Below, one piece after another: positions 1 to 8,663 of a DNA stretch of 64,000 bases. Source of the DNA: Comamonadaceae bacterium (GTDB lineage: Bacteria; Pseudomonadota; Gammaproteobacteria; Burkholderiales; Burkholderiaceae_C). The stretch covers positions 1-64,000 of the forward strand of contig CANJNC010000001.1 of NCBI GenBank assembly GCA_947475685.1. Direction: 5' to 3'. The notes beneath the pieces are model-generated. The model saw nothing but the letters and a program-made list of their open reading frames with translations, did not search any database and was not told where the DNA came from. Positions within the stretch are counted from its first letter, which is position 1. The number at the start of each line of letters is the position of its first letter. The translations under genes and the position numbers were made by a program.

Positions 1-751
1 AAAAAGCTTTAGTGAATTATTGGTAATAAACTGTAAGCCTTCGTAGCAATAGTTAACAAGTAATAGAAGTAACGCACATGTAAAAAATATATAAATTAAA
101 TTTATTGGGTAAAATAATTAAGCTTTTGATGCAAACATAAACATTGATCGCACGATTTGAAATCTATTTGAAAGAGCTGATCTCCACAAAAAATCTTTCT
201 ACTATTGAAAAGTTAAGTCAAGCACAGTAGTCGGACTTTAAAAGTAAGATCTTGATTTTTAAATAAGAGCTATTTCAACTGTGAAATACTTAGAGAATTA
301 AATAAAAAATTTCTTAAACGCTTTGCGTCTTGGAACCTCATCAGCCTTAGATGCTTGGTATTGAGTGGCTACTATACAAGCTGAAATTTGATGAAGCAAA
401 CAGATTGTTTGTACTGAAAAAATGCTTTTATTCGCGGGCTTGAACACAAGCTCGAATTATTTTGAGGAGCTCGACCTAGGGTCACACAGCACTTAATTGA
501 AATCACGTACCTGAGGGAAATTAGTCCAGCACCAGAGAACCTAATAAACCGAGACTTTCAAGCTGTAGCGCCGAACTAAAAGTGGGTGACCGAAATCACA
601 GAAATCTACATTCCCGCTGATAAGGTGTATCTATCTCCCATGACAGTTGAATTTCATTTTTACTTCTTAAAGTTGAAATATGAACTCTCCCGAATCAATT
701 ACCCCTATTACTATCACACCTTCTAAAGTCGGACATACTCTTGTGTAACAC
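1..751. other. Gene-poor AT-rich stretch at window start
   Basis: No intact gene is visible on either strand across these 751 bases. The sequence is clearly more AT-rich than the rest of the window. The only recognisable content is the relic of an IS3-family transposase listed separately at 508-642. A short inverted repeat (GGGCTTG, 4-nt loop, CAAGCTC) occurs near 437-454 but has no T-run after it, so I do not call it a terminator. The stretch probably represents decayed mobile DNA beside the beta-propeller gene. Confidence 0.6.
508..642 (+). pseudogene. IS3-family transposase (OrfB, DDE integrase) relic
   Basis: Read in one frame from 508, the translation gives YLREISPAPENLINRDF, then QAVAPN, an in-frame TAA at 577-579, then KWVTEITE and ADKVYLSPM. 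This matches from memory the segment of IS3-family OrfB transposases that leads into the first catalytic aspartate, where the family has APNxKWxTDxTEF followed by KxYLSP. The stop sits where the family usually has a glutamine or glutamate before KW. Past the YLSPM stretch the similarity stops, and upstream of YLREIS no further transposase sequence or terminal repeats could be found. The element is therefore a short dead fragment. The family match is firm; the subgroup is not known. Confidence 0.7.
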
Positions 752-2848
752 CTACCAACTGGCAGATATCCAAGCTCCATCTTGGTAGTAATGCACCTGA
801 TCTAAATAGATCAGAGACCTGTCATTACCAATCCATCTTTCCGATTTCAAAGAAGATGGCAATGAATTTTTAGCAATGAATTTTTTCTGACTCAGATTGA
901 TTTCAAACTTGGCCGCTTCGTTTCTGGTGAATGCGTAGTAATCAGACGGCATACCATAAGTGTATGGCGTTGGTGTTTGGTGCACTTTTACGGGCATGGC
1001 TACTTTGGCTTGGCCGTTTGTTATTTGAATGGCAATGCCATGATGGTCTTGCAGAACTGTGGCATCTGTGCCTCTTTTGCCGATAATCAATCTGTCTGCT
1101 TCTATGGGTTTGCTCGGTTGGCTAATGTCAATCAGAGCCACCTTCACGCCCTGGTACCAAGCCATGCGGCCATCACCCACGGTTCCATCGGTTGTAGCGT
1201 CTTTGCCAACACCCAACAGTAAGTTTTCGTTCAATGGAAACAGATAATCGGAATAGCCGCTAACTTCTAAGCTACCTGCTACTTTGGGGTCGGTGGGGTC
1301 TGCAAGGTCCAATACATAAAGAGGATCGGTTAGCCGATAGGTAACCAAGTAGCCTTTGTTGCCCATGAGGCGGGAGGCATAAAGGCGCTCGCCTGGTTTG
1401 CCCAGGGGCTCTGGGCGTTTGGCATTGGGTAACTCGCCCACCAAAGCCAACGTGCCTAGTTTCTCTTGCAGAACCGATAACTTACCTGGTGATTCTGAGC
1501 TTTCATTGGTAATGATAGGTGCCACTTGGGTAATGGCCAGAACAGGTGGAATGGGTGCGCCACCCGCTATGGGAGTTGCTACCGGTACGGCCACCATGAT
1601 GGGGAAGAACCAGCTAGTGCGGGTTTCGGTAATGACATGCAACGCGCCATTGAACTCGCCCATGCGAAAAGACTTTCTTTTTTGATCAAAGCCTAAATGA
1701 CCTTTGACATTACCAGAGCCCCTGTAGTCCATGTTCAAACCTTGAAGCGCAAACTTGTGAATGTCTGTACTTGTCTGAGCCGCATATTGCGGCACAGTGC
1801 CCGACATGCTGTAGCTGGTGCGTGTGGTAGCCAAATAAATGCTTTGCTCCGACATATAAAAAGCCTCGGTGCCGCCTGTAAAGCAACGTGCGGTATGTAA
1901 GTGCTTGTCGGTGGCCAAGCCAATGGCAACCAATGTAATGACGTCGGCACTGCTACTGACATTGCCTGATTGCAGAAAGCATGATGCTGGGTCTACCAAG
2001 GGTTGCTCGGCAGCACCATCTATGCTGATCGTGGGCAAGTAGTCTGTAGCTTTAAGAGCAAACGAGTCTGCAGACAAAACTTGAGGATAACTTCTTAGCA
2101 CCATGTAAAGCGTAGCACCTATTCTTCTGGAACCAATTAGATGACCGCTCAATTTAATTTGCCGAGTTTGCTTCAAACTGCCCGATGCAGGCGCATTGAC
2201 CATTAATATTTCAGTGGCACCATTGCGCCACGATGTTGGTACAAACCAATCTTTGGCTGGCATGGTGCTATACAACCAGCCAGCACTTTGGGTGCCAATG
2301 GCTGCAATTTGATTTCTGTCGGCGTCTAGGTACAAACTGGTGCCATCTACACCTTTAGAAAAACCCAACTTGTATGAATCTGAAGGCGTTAAGTTGGGGC
2401 TGCTTGAATTGTTACTTAGCTTTTGTCGGTTGAGCAACGATCGGCCTCCATTGTTGGGAAGTGGGTCAATGCTGTACACGTAAGTGGCATCGGCCTTCAC
2501 CAAGTCGGCTTCGTCTACACCCGCTTCTTGAAGCATTGTTTGCGATGGCGTAATTGTGGCTGAAGTGCTTGTGGTGCTAGGAGCGCCTAGTGCACTGGCA
2601 ACTGGAACTGCAACAGCTGGCACTGCAAGGGGAATGATTTGTACCTTGTCAGCGGCCGTTACTGCTTTTTCAAAATAGGTTTTGAGTTCGGTGGCGTTGG
2701 TGGCCTTTAGGCTCCAGGCAAGTGCGTCGCCCGATGTAGGGAATACATCTTTAAGCAAAACTTCTGAAGAAACTGAAGAAGTACTAGAACCACCAGAACA
2801 AGCGGCAAGTAACATGCTGGTCATCAGTGCAAGGGCTAATCGAGTCAT
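752..2848 (-). CDS. Secreted beta-propeller lipoprotein
   Basis: The protein has 698 residues and starts with a lipoprotein signal peptide: a short charged start, a hydrophobic stretch and the lipobox LLAAC, so Cys17 is the likely lipidated residue. A Ser-rich linker follows. Around residue 110 the sequence GVDEADLVKADATYVY matches the hallmark opening of the Beta_propel family (PF09826), secreted proteins whose C-terminal half is a propeller distantly related to WD40 repeats. Their biochemical role is not established, and I do not infer one. Residues 430-460 are a hydrophobic Pro/Ala/Val-rich insert that may be a loop or linker. The gene stands alone between a transposase relic and a structured intergenic region, which suggests an accessory gene. 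The ATG start is clear. Confidence 0.8.
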   Translation of the reverse strand: MTRLALALMTSMLLAACSGGSSTSSVSSEVLLKDVFPTSGDALAWSLKATNATELKTYFEKAVTAADKVQIIPLAVPAVAVPVASALGAPSTTSTSATITPSQTMLQEAGVDEADLVKADATYVYSIDPLPNNGGRSLLNRQKLSNNSSSPNLTPSDSYKLGFSKGVDGTSLYLDADRNQIAAIGTQSAGWLYSTMPAKDWFVPTSWRNGATEILMVNAPASGSLKQTRQIKLSGHLIGSRRIGATLYMVLRSYPQVLSADSFALKATDYLPTISIDGAAEQPLVDPASCFLQSGNVSSSADVITLVAIGLATDKHLHTARCFTGGTEAFYMSEQSIYLATTRTSYSMSGTVPQYAAQTSTDIHKFALQGLNMDYRGSGNVKGHLGFDQKRKSFRMGEFNGALHVITETRTSWFFPIMVAVPVATPIAGGAPIPPVLAITQVAPIITNESSESPGKLSVLQEKLGTLALVGELPNAKRPEPLGKPGERLYASRLMGNKGYLVTYRLTDPLYVLDLADPTDPKVAGSLEVSGYSDYLFPLNENLLLGVGKDATTDGTVGDGRMAWYQGVKVALIDISQPSKPIEADRLIIGKRGTDATVLQDHHGIAIQITNGQAKVAMPVKVHQTPTPYTYGMPSDYYAFTRNEAAKFEINLSQKKFIAKNSLPSSLKSERWIGNDRSLIYLDQVHYYQDGAWISASW

Positions 2849-2947
2849 GTTTAATTACTTTTGTTCACTAAATGGACTTTCACTTTACCATTCGAAATTT
2901 GTGAAGTAAATTGTATGCTATTTGTTAACTCCTCCAATCATGTTGCA

Positions 2948-3017
2948 TTACTTCAATGGCAAAGCCTTTGTGACAGCGACATCTTCAAAGGGCACATTGC
3001 CATGCCCATTGAAGTAA
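2948..3017. repeat. 70-nt nested inverted repeat
   Basis: Two 12-base arms, TTACTTCAATGG at 2948-2959 and CCATTGAAGTAA at 3006-3017, are perfect reverse complements. Inside them CCTTTG (2965-2970) and CAAAGG (2986-2991) form a second nested pair, so the DNA or its transcript could fold into a two-step hairpin. It lies about 100 bases upstream of the beta-propeller gene start, in a gap (2849-3326) where I see no convincing gene. It could be a small palindromic repeat, a binding site or a structured leader for the minus-strand gene. Other copies in this window were not noticed. Confidence 0.55.
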
Positions 3018-3326
3018 CCTTTAGGTTTAGTTCCGATAGTGTCCAAAAGGCATCGTCAAGTTAACCACGAAAGCCGAGTTTTTGAAAAACACATGTCCCT
3101 CATTGAACCACCTCTGCTCTTTTCACCGACATCCAATATTGAGACCTCGTTTGAGCAAAACAGTAATCGAATGTTAGTTGGAGTCCCATCGCCAATAAGT
3201 GGGGGCGGGGGTGGGGTTACGGTGGAGTCTGAACAGGCCGACCAGCAACGTTCGACATGAAAAAAAGTTGGGAAACGGACCACTAGATTTAGGTAACCTG
3301 CCAACAGATTGCCTACAAGCAGTCTA

Positions 3327-3357
3327 AAGAAAAAGCCCAACCGATGAGGGCCAGGCT
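3327..3357 (-). terminator. Intrinsic terminator after tRNA-His
   Basis: On the minus strand the sequence reads AGCCTGGCC, loop CTCATC, GGTTGGGCT, then TTTT-C-TTT. The two arms pair over nine positions with three G-T wobbles. It sits 16 bases beyond the 3' end of tRNA-His and in its orientation. Confidence 0.65.
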
Positions 3358-3373
3358 AAGTTGTTGAATTATA

Positions 3374-3450
3374 TGGGGTGGCTGATGGGACTCGAACCCA
3401 CGACAACAGGAATCACAATCCTGGACTCTACCAACTGAGCTACAACCACC
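3374..3450 (-). tRNA. tRNA-His (anticodon GTG)
   Basis: On the minus strand a complete cloverleaf is present: acceptor GTGGTTG/CAGCCAC, D-arm AGCTCAGTTGGTAGAG, anticodon loop TTGTGAT and T-arm GGGTTCGAGTCCC. The additional G(-1) at 3450 faces C73, the identity pair for histidyl-tRNA synthetase. The CCA end is encoded at 3374-3376. Confidence 0.95.
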
Positions 3451-3500
3451 GTACATTAAATTATAACTTGAAGTTAGAAATTAGCAAACTCAAGCTTAAA

Positions 3501-5417
3501 TTACTTCTCAATGGAACCCAAAGGCTTTGTAGTGACTTTAAATTGCTCTTTCAGGTAATTGTAATATGCCAAACTTTCGGTTTGAGCCAACCACTGACCA
3601 AACTGAGCCTTTTCGCGAGTTCTATCCGTAGAAAAGGTATCGTTTGGTTCGATCTTTAGAATTTTAATGACAGCGTATCCTTCCGCACCAAGATCAACAC
3701 CAGCAAAGACTGGGGCATCCTTTAATGGCGCCCTTAATGCAGCCTCAACGACCTTTTGAGACCAATCTTTGGTTTTCTCTCTAGAAATCACAGTGGGTGC
3801 TGGCAAATTGGGGGAGTCAGGATTGGCTTTCCATCCAGCAAGCTTATCTTCGCCTTGTTTTTTGGCTAAAGACTCAGCCTTGTCACGCTTATAGAGCAGC
3901 TCAACTTGCTCTCGAACCAAAGAAAAATCTTTGGTTTTGGCGGGACGGTACTCACGAACCCTTGCAGCAACCAAAGTACTCGGAGCAACCTCAATGGCCT
4001 CGGTATTGTGTTTCTTCTCAATAGAGTCAACTGAAAAAACAGCACTTAAGAATTTAGGGTTTTGAAGCCAAGCGGGCTGAATCCCCGCATTGTTTGCGCT
4101 TGGTATTTTGTTAAGACTTTCAATGGTGCCAAGTGGAAGTTTAAATTTATCAACCACGGGCTTTAAGCTATCAGATTGCTCATACACAAGGTTCGTAAAT
4201 TGCTCAGCGAATTCAGCAAACTTCTTTTGTGACTGCTGCTTCTTCAAATCACTTTCAATGGAGGCCTTAGAAGACTCAAAAGTAGGCATCTGAGGCAACT
4301 TCACGTCAATCAACTTGATGATGTGAAATCCGAAGTCTGATTCAACCAAGTCACTGATTTGCCCCTTGCTTAATGAAAAAGCAACATCCTCGAATGGCTT
4401 GACCATGGCACCCCTTGCAAAGAAGTCCAGATCTCCTCCCTTGTTGGCAGATCCTGGGTCTTGAGAATGCTGTTTAGCCAGGCCTGCAAATTGATCTGGC
4501 GTCCTCTTGACTTGAGCCAACACCTCAAGTGCTTTTACTTTAATCTTTTCCTTTTCAGCCGCAGCCATGTCCTTTGGCGCGTTGAACAAAATGTGACTGG
4601 CTCTTCTTTGCTCCAAGCCAGCTAATTTTGATTGATTTTGTTCAAAATAAGTTTTGATATCAGCTTCTGACAACGAGATGCTTTTTTGCACTGTAGGCAA
4701 ATCCAAAACAACGTATTCAACTGCGGCTTGCTCGGGGGACTGAAATAACGCTGGATGAGATTGATAGTAAGCGTTTAGCTCATCGTTTGTCGGTTTGATC
4801 CCAGACATAAAGTCTGAAGGTGAAAATTTGACAATTTGGACCGTTCTCTTTTGATAATATGCGTTGAGTGTACTCTCCACAAGGGAGGCGGAATTGATGA
4901 CTGAGTTGCTTACACCCGAGAGTACTTGTTGCGTTGCCAAGTCGCTGCGCATTTGAGACTCAAAAGACTCAGGCGTGAGGCCTTGCGCAGATAATAAATC
5001 TTTGTATTTGTCGATATCCAAGCTACCGTCTGGTTTTCTTAAAGTTGAAATCGCAGGATTTTGTGCCAAAGCATTGGCCAATCTTTGATCGCTCACCTGC
5101 AAATTCAATCGTTCGGCAGCCACCCTCATTACACGGTCTCTGACCAAGCGCTCAAGAGTTCCAAGCTTTGCCATGGGTGAGTCAAACATCTTTGAATCTA
5201 AATTGGGCATGGATGCCCTCATTCGCTCAACCTCATTTCGGTGAGCATTATCCAATTCAGATTGCGTGATCTTTTGACCATCAATATTCGCTACAGCCTC
5301 TCCCTTGTCCAAGAATCGGTTGTAACCATCAATACCAAAAAGTACAAATGAAGGAAAAATCAGCAGAAACAGTAAAAACTGCATGATTCTGGTGTGCTTA
5401 CGGACGAAATCAAACAT
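3501..5417 (-). CDS. ppiD: PpiD-type periplasmic peptidyl-prolyl isomerase/chaperone
   Basis: This inner-membrane-anchored foldase helps outer-membrane and periplasmic proteins leave the Sec translocon. From the ATG at 5417 (638 residues) the protein starts MFDFVRKH, followed by one membrane helix (about 12-30), a SurA/PpiD N-terminal chaperone region (about 35-190), and one parvulin domain (about 265-370) with the ASHILF and GGDLDFF motifs. The C-terminal part is a second chaperone-like segment. A TTG four codons upstream (5429) keeps the frame open, but the ATG gives the normal family N-terminus and is preferred. The gene lies downstream of hupB and tRNA-Val on the same strand. In E. coli the order is lon-hupB-ppiD; no lon is present here. 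Confidence 0.92.
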   Translation of the reverse strand: MFDFVRKHTRIMQFLLFLLIFPSFVLFGIDGYNRFLDKGEAVANIDGQKITQSELDNAHRNEVERMRASMPNLDSKMFDSPMAKLGTLERLVRDRVMRVAAERLNLQVSDQRLANALAQNPAISTLRKPDGSLDIDKYKDLLSAQGLTPESFESQMRSDLATQQVLSGVSNSVINSASLVESTLNAYYQKRTVQIVKFSPSDFMSGIKPTNDELNAYYQSHPALFQSPEQAAVEYVVLDLPTVQKSISLSEADIKTYFEQNQSKLAGLEQRRASHILFNAPKDMAAAEKEKIKVKALEVLAQVKRTPDQFAGLAKQHSQDPGSANKGGDLDFFARGAMVKPFEDVAFSLSKGQISDLVESDFGFHIIKLIDVKLPQMPTFESSKASIESDLKKQQSQKKFAEFAEQFTNLVYEQSDSLKPVVDKFKLPLGTIESLNKIPSANNAGIQPAWLQNPKFLSAVFSVDSIEKKHNTEAIEVAPSTLVAARVREYRPAKTKDFSLVREQVELLYKRDKAESLAKKQGEDKLAGWKANPDSPNLPAPTVISREKTKDWSQKVVEAALRAPLKDAPVFAGVDLGAEGYAVIKILKIEPNDTFSTDRTREKAQFGQWLAQTESLAYYNYLKEQFKVTTKPLGSIEK

Positions 5418-5439
5418 GCGACCCCACAAAAAAGTAGAG

Positions 5440-5473
5440 ATTAAAAAAACAAAAAAGGCGAACTCTGTTCGCC
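5440..5473 (-). terminator. Intrinsic terminator after tRNA-Val
   Basis: On the minus strand GGCGAAC, loop AGA, GTTCGCC form a perfect 7-bp stem (5457-5473), followed directly by TTTTTTGTTTTTTT. It lies 10 bases past the tRNA-Val 3' end and just upstream of ppiD, so it separates the hupB/tRNA-Val transcription unit from ppiD, or attenuates read-through into it. Confidence 0.85.
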
Positions 5474-5483
5474 TAGGGTTGGT

Positions 5484-5559
5484 TGGTGGGTGATGACGGG
5501 CTCGAACCGCCGACCTACGCCTTGTAAGGGCGCCGCTCTACCAACTGAGCTAATCACCC
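5484..5559 (-). tRNA. tRNA-Val (anticodon TAC)
   Basis: The minus strand encodes a full cloverleaf: acceptor GGGTGAT/ATCACCC with discriminator A, D-arm AGCTCAGTTGGTAGAGC, anticodon stem GCGCC/GGCGT with loop CTTACAA, and T-arm GGCGGTTCGAGCCC. The CCA end is encoded at 5484-5486. It lies 21 bases after hupB on the same strand and is probably cotranscribed with it. Confidence 0.95.
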
Positions 5560-5580
5560 AACCTTAAACCTTTAACCGGA

Positions 5581-5853
5581 TTAATTCAAGGCTTCTTTTA
5601 AAGCCTTGCCTGGTCTAAACTTTGGCACCTTGGCAGATTTGATTTTAATTGCAGCGCCTGTACGAGGATTTCGACCCGTGCGAGCAGCTCGCTTAGTCAC
5701 GGCAAACGTACCAAACCCAACCAAAGAAACCGTTCCACCTTTTTTAAGGGTTGTTTTAACAGCACCCACGGTTGCTTCAAGCGCTCTAGCAGCCGCGGCC
5801 TTAGAAATATCCGCATGCTTGGCAATATGTTCGATCAATTCAGATTTGTTCAC
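5581..5853 (-). CDS. hupB: HU-family DNA-binding protein
   Basis: HU is a small dimeric nucleoid protein that bends and compacts DNA. I start it at the GTG at 5853, which gives the normal 90-residue HU beginning with [12 protein letters not shown] good ribosome binding site, AGAGGA, lies 7 bases upstream. An in-frame extension to 5928 exists but would add 25 unrelated residues. The signature [18 protein letters not shown] (residues about 46-65), with the proline that intercalates into DNA, and the C-terminal [16 protein letters not shown] are intact. The next gene on the strand is tRNA-Val. Confidence 0.95.
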   Translation of the reverse strand: MNKSELIEHIAKHADISKAAAARALEATVGAVKTTLKKGGTVSLVGFGTFAVTKRAARTGRNPRTGAAIKIKSAKVPKFRPGKALKEALN

Positions 5854-6074
5854 AAAAAAATCCTCTACCCAAAAGGCGTGATGTTTATCAATAATTAGAA
5901 TTAAGTATTTTAAATGAAATCCATCCAAAATACTAAAGGCGCATCCAACTCATTTTTCATCATTTGTCGCACAGATAAAATGCGCGAGTAAGCTATAAAA
6001 AACCAACGCAGGATGTGATTTTAGACGATTTAATTAAATTAAAAATGATTTTAAAAAAGAAATTTTGATTAAAT

Positions 6075-7160
6075 TCAAATGGATTGAGCTATCGCTTTCC
6101 CTAGGTCAGAAGTTTTGCCTGTTCCGCCAATATCAGGGGTCAAAGGAGCACCACTTTGGGCTTGCAATACCGTCTCGATGGAGTTCAAAATAGCATCATG
6201 CGCATTTTTGTAGCCTAAAAATTCAAGCATCATTGCACCGCACCAAATTTGACCGATCGGATTTGCGATTCCTTTTCCAGCAATATCTGGAGCAGAGCCA
6301 TGGACTGGCTCAAACAAAGAAGGCGTTTCCCGAGTGGGATTTAAATTGGCTGATGGCGCAATTCCTATGGTGCCCGTACAAGCGGGGCCCAGATCACTCA
6401 AAATGTCCCCAAATAAATTACTAGCTACAACAACATCAAAGAAGTCTGGGCGTTGGACAAAATGCGCCGTCAAAATATCAATGTGAAATTTATCTAATAG
6501 AACATGGGGGTAATTCTTTGACATCTCTAAAACGCGCTCATCCCAAAACGGCATGGTGATCGCAATGCCATTGGATTTGGTTGCGCTGGTCAAATGCTTC
6601 TTTGGTCTTGATTGCGCCAACTCAAATGCAAACTTCAAAACTCTATCCACGCCCACCCTAGACATCACGGTTTCTTGCATGACAATTTCGCGCTCTGTAC
6701 CAGCATACATACGCCCACCGACACTGGAATATTCTCCTTCTGTGTTTTCGCGAACGATGTACATATCGATCTCACCGGGTAAACGTCTAGAACCATCCCT
6801 CCTGACCACAGGAGCAATGATGCCGGGCATCAACCGGGCTGGCCTTAAATTGATGTATTGATCAAATTCACGCCGAAACAAAAGCAGGGAATTCCACAAG
6901 GCAACATGGTCTGGCACCTTTTCTGGCCAACCCACTGCACCAAAAAAGATCGCATCATGACCACCAATTTGATCTTTCCAATTATCGGGAAGCATTTTCC
7001 CATGGCGTTCGTAATAGTCGCAATTTGAAAAATCAAAATAATCAAAGCTCAATTCAATTCCAAATCTATCTGCTGCCGCTTGGACTACTCGAATACCCTC
7101 AGGCATCACTTCTTTGCCAATGCCGTCGCCAGCAATCACTGCTATTCTTTTTTTACCCAT
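6075..7160 (-). CDS. ttuC: Tartrate/D-malate dehydrogenase-type isocitrate/isopropylmalate family enzyme
   Basis: The 361-residue protein belongs to the isocitrate/isopropylmalate dehydrogenase fold. It shows the start IAVIAGDGIGKEV, the substrate arginines near LRPARLMPG, the YIVRENTEGEYS motif, the KSN segment and the metal-binding aspartates within ASNLFGDILSDLGP. The motif and the length fit NAD-dependent tartrate dehydrogenase/decarboxylase (TtuC/DmlA; acts on tartrate, D-malate) better than LeuB, which has a different NTEGLYFG-type loop. Substrate choice cannot be settled from sequence. It is the last gene of a dnaE-pgsA-transporter-ttuC run; its start overlaps the transporter gene by 8 bases, suggesting coupled translation and perhaps a dicarboxylate role for the transporter. 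Confidence 0.85.
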   Translation of the reverse strand: MGKKRIAVIAGDGIGKEVMPEGIRVVQAAADRFGIELSFDYFDFSNCDYYERHGKMLPDNWKDQIGGHDAIFFGAVGWPEKVPDHVALWNSLLLFRREFDQYINLRPARLMPGIIAPVVRRDGSRRLPGEIDMYIVRENTEGEYSSVGGRMYAGTEREIVMQETVMSRVGVDRVLKFAFELAQSRPKKHLTSATKSNGIAITMPFWDERVLEMSKNYPHVLLDKFHIDILTAHFVQRPDFFDVVVASNLFGDILSDLGPACTGTIGIAPSANLNPTRETPSLFEPVHGSAPDIAGKGIANPIGQIWCGAMMLEFLGYKNAHDAILNSIETVLQAQSGAPLTPDIGGTGKTSDLGKAIAQSI

Positions 7161-8067
7161 TGTTTATTTCCTTTGAAATGGATGTGTCTGTCCCCAAAAC
7201 CAAGTGAACACCCCAGGCCGTAGTGATCACACCAAGAATTGTGGTCAATGTAATGACCTCATCAAATAAAAACCAAGCCATCATTGCTGTCGTTGGCGGC
7301 ACCAAATACATCAGACTTGTCACAGACTGAGCGGCTCCACGCTGAATCAGCATATACAAAAGCGAACTGCCTCCCAAAGTTAATCCGATAACAGACCATG
7401 ACATTGCAATAACCGACTGGGAATTGATTATAAAAGACTCTGCCTCTATCAACGCCAAGGGCAAAGTCACCAAAGCGGCCGCCATCAATTGAATTGAATT
7501 TGCTGTTCTTACATCGCATGGCTCAACATAAGACTTTTGGTAGAGTGTACCTGTGGTGATGGAGAACAAGGCAAACATGATAAAGGGCAATGTTTGAGCG
7601 CTGATCTCAGAACTGATCGCTAATTTGTTCCATAAAACCAAGGCCAGGCCTATAAAGCCAATGATGAGTCCTGCCCATTGTCTCGCTTTAATTTCTCCCC
7701 CACGAGATGATAACCATATCGCGGTCAAAACCGGTTGAAGCCCAACAATCAGGGCCGAGAGTCCAGAGCCCATTCCAGACTTCACCGCAGCCCAAACGCC
7801 ACCAAGGTAGCCAGCATGCATCAAAATACCTGTCACCGCGATATGAAATATTTGATTTGAGTTTTTTGGCCAAGACACTTTAGAGATCAAAATCCAAGGA
7901 ATGAAGAGTGCAATAGAGAAAGCGTATCTAAAGGCCAAAAAAGTAAATGGAGGGGAGTTGGGCATGCCTAACTTTGCTACTATGAAACCGGTACTCCAAA
8001 TGAGCACGAATACGGCAGGCATGGCCATGATCCATTTGCTTGAAAGATTAAATTTTTGGATGATCAA
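7153..8067 (-). CDS. DMT-superfamily (EamA) transporter
   Basis: This is an integral membrane protein with about ten hydrophobic helices in two EamA repeats (roughly 15-145 and 160-295). The first helix reads FVLIWSTGFIVAKLG, the common opening of the family. EamA carriers usually export amino acids or other small metabolites; the substrate here is unknown. Two starts are possible: TTG at 8067, with GGAAAA upstream, or ATG at 8028, which lacks a clear ribosome binding site. The TTG gives a 304-residue protein. It starts 18 bases after pgsA and overlaps the tartrate dehydrogenase gene by 8 bases. Confidence 0.8.
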   Translation of the reverse strand: MIIQKFNLSSKWIMAMPAVFVLIWSTGFIVAKLGMPNSPPFTFLAFRYAFSIALFIPWILISKVSWPKNSNQIFHIAVTGILMHAGYLGGVWAAVKSGMGSGLSALIVGLQPVLTAIWLSSRGGEIKARQWAGLIIGFIGLALVLWNKLAISSEISAQTLPFIMFALFSITTGTLYQKSYVEPCDVRTANSIQLMAAALVTLPLALIEAESFIINSQSVIAMSWSVIGLTLGGSSLLYMLIQRGAAQSVTSLMYLVPPTTAMMAWFLFDEVITLTTILGVITTAWGVHLVLGTDTSISKEINNG

Positions 8068-8085
8068 AAAAGATTTTCCGTGAAT

Positions 8086-8652
8086 TCACTTGACGTGCTG
8101 ACGAATAACGGGAAGAGCTTTTTGCAAATAGTACACCATAGACCATACGGTCAAAACAGCTGAAATCCAAATGAGAATCACGCCCAATTGACGGGTATCC
8201 AAGAGGTCGAATAATCGTCCGTCGTACAAAAGAAATGGAATAGCCACCATTTGAGAAGTCGTCTTTAGCTTGCCCAAAAGATGAACGGCCACACTTTTCG
8301 TGGCTCCAAGTTGCGCCATCCATTCCCTTAAAGCGGAGATTGCAATCTCGCGGCCAATGATGATCAAAGCAACAAAGACGTCAGTGCGCCCCAAATGCAA
8401 CAAAATCAAAAGACAAGCACAGACCAAGAACTTGTCAGCCACAGGGTCCAAAAATGCACCAAAGGCAGATGTTTGATTCATCTTGCGGGCTAAAAAACCA
8501 TCAAGCCAATCGGTCAAAGCGAAAACAACAAACATACTTGTTGCAATCAAATTTTTATTTTTCATCTCCAAAGGCAAGTAAAAAATCGCCACAATCAAAG
8601 GTATGGCAACAATTCTTGTCCAGGTAAAAAGGGTTGGGATGGTGAAGAACAT
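8086..8652 (-). CDS. pgsA: CDP-diacylglycerol-glycerol-3-phosphate 3-phosphatidyltransferase
   Basis: PgsA makes phosphatidylglycerol phosphate, the committed step to phosphatidylglycerol and cardiolipin, in the inner membrane. The 188-residue protein contains the CDP-alcohol phosphotransferase signature: DWLDGFLAR, then GAFLDPVADK, with all four aspartates in the D-x2-DG-x2-AR-x8-G-x3-D-x3-D pattern. Four to six hydrophobic segments are visible, and the N-terminus (IPTLFTWTRIVAIPLI) is typical. It begins 11 bases after dnaE and belongs to the same tight minus-strand run. Confidence 0.93.
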   Translation of the reverse strand: MFFTIPTLFTWTRIVAIPLIVAIFYLPLEMKNKNLIATSMFVVFALTDWLDGFLARKMNQTSAFGAFLDPVADKFLVCACLLILLHLGRTDVFVALIIIGREIAISALREWMAQLGATKSVAVHLLGKLKTTSQMVAIPFLLYDGRLFDLLDTRQLGVILIWISAVLTVWSMVYYLQKALPVIRQHVK

Positions 8653-8663
8653 AGTCTTAGAGT

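Noticed and set aside
437-454. GGGCTTG/CAAGCTC hairpin in the first kilobase
   Set aside because: No T-tract and one arm needs a G-T wobble; not enough to call a terminator or repeat.
3056-3340. 94-codon minus-strand frame across the gap before tRNA-His
   Set aside because: It begins inside the tRNA-His terminator, has a low-complexity proline run from a G-rich stretch, and matches no family.
5854-5928. 25-residue N-terminal extension of HU
   Set aside because: HU proteins are about 90 residues; the GTG at 5853 has a strong ribosome binding site and gives the normal start.
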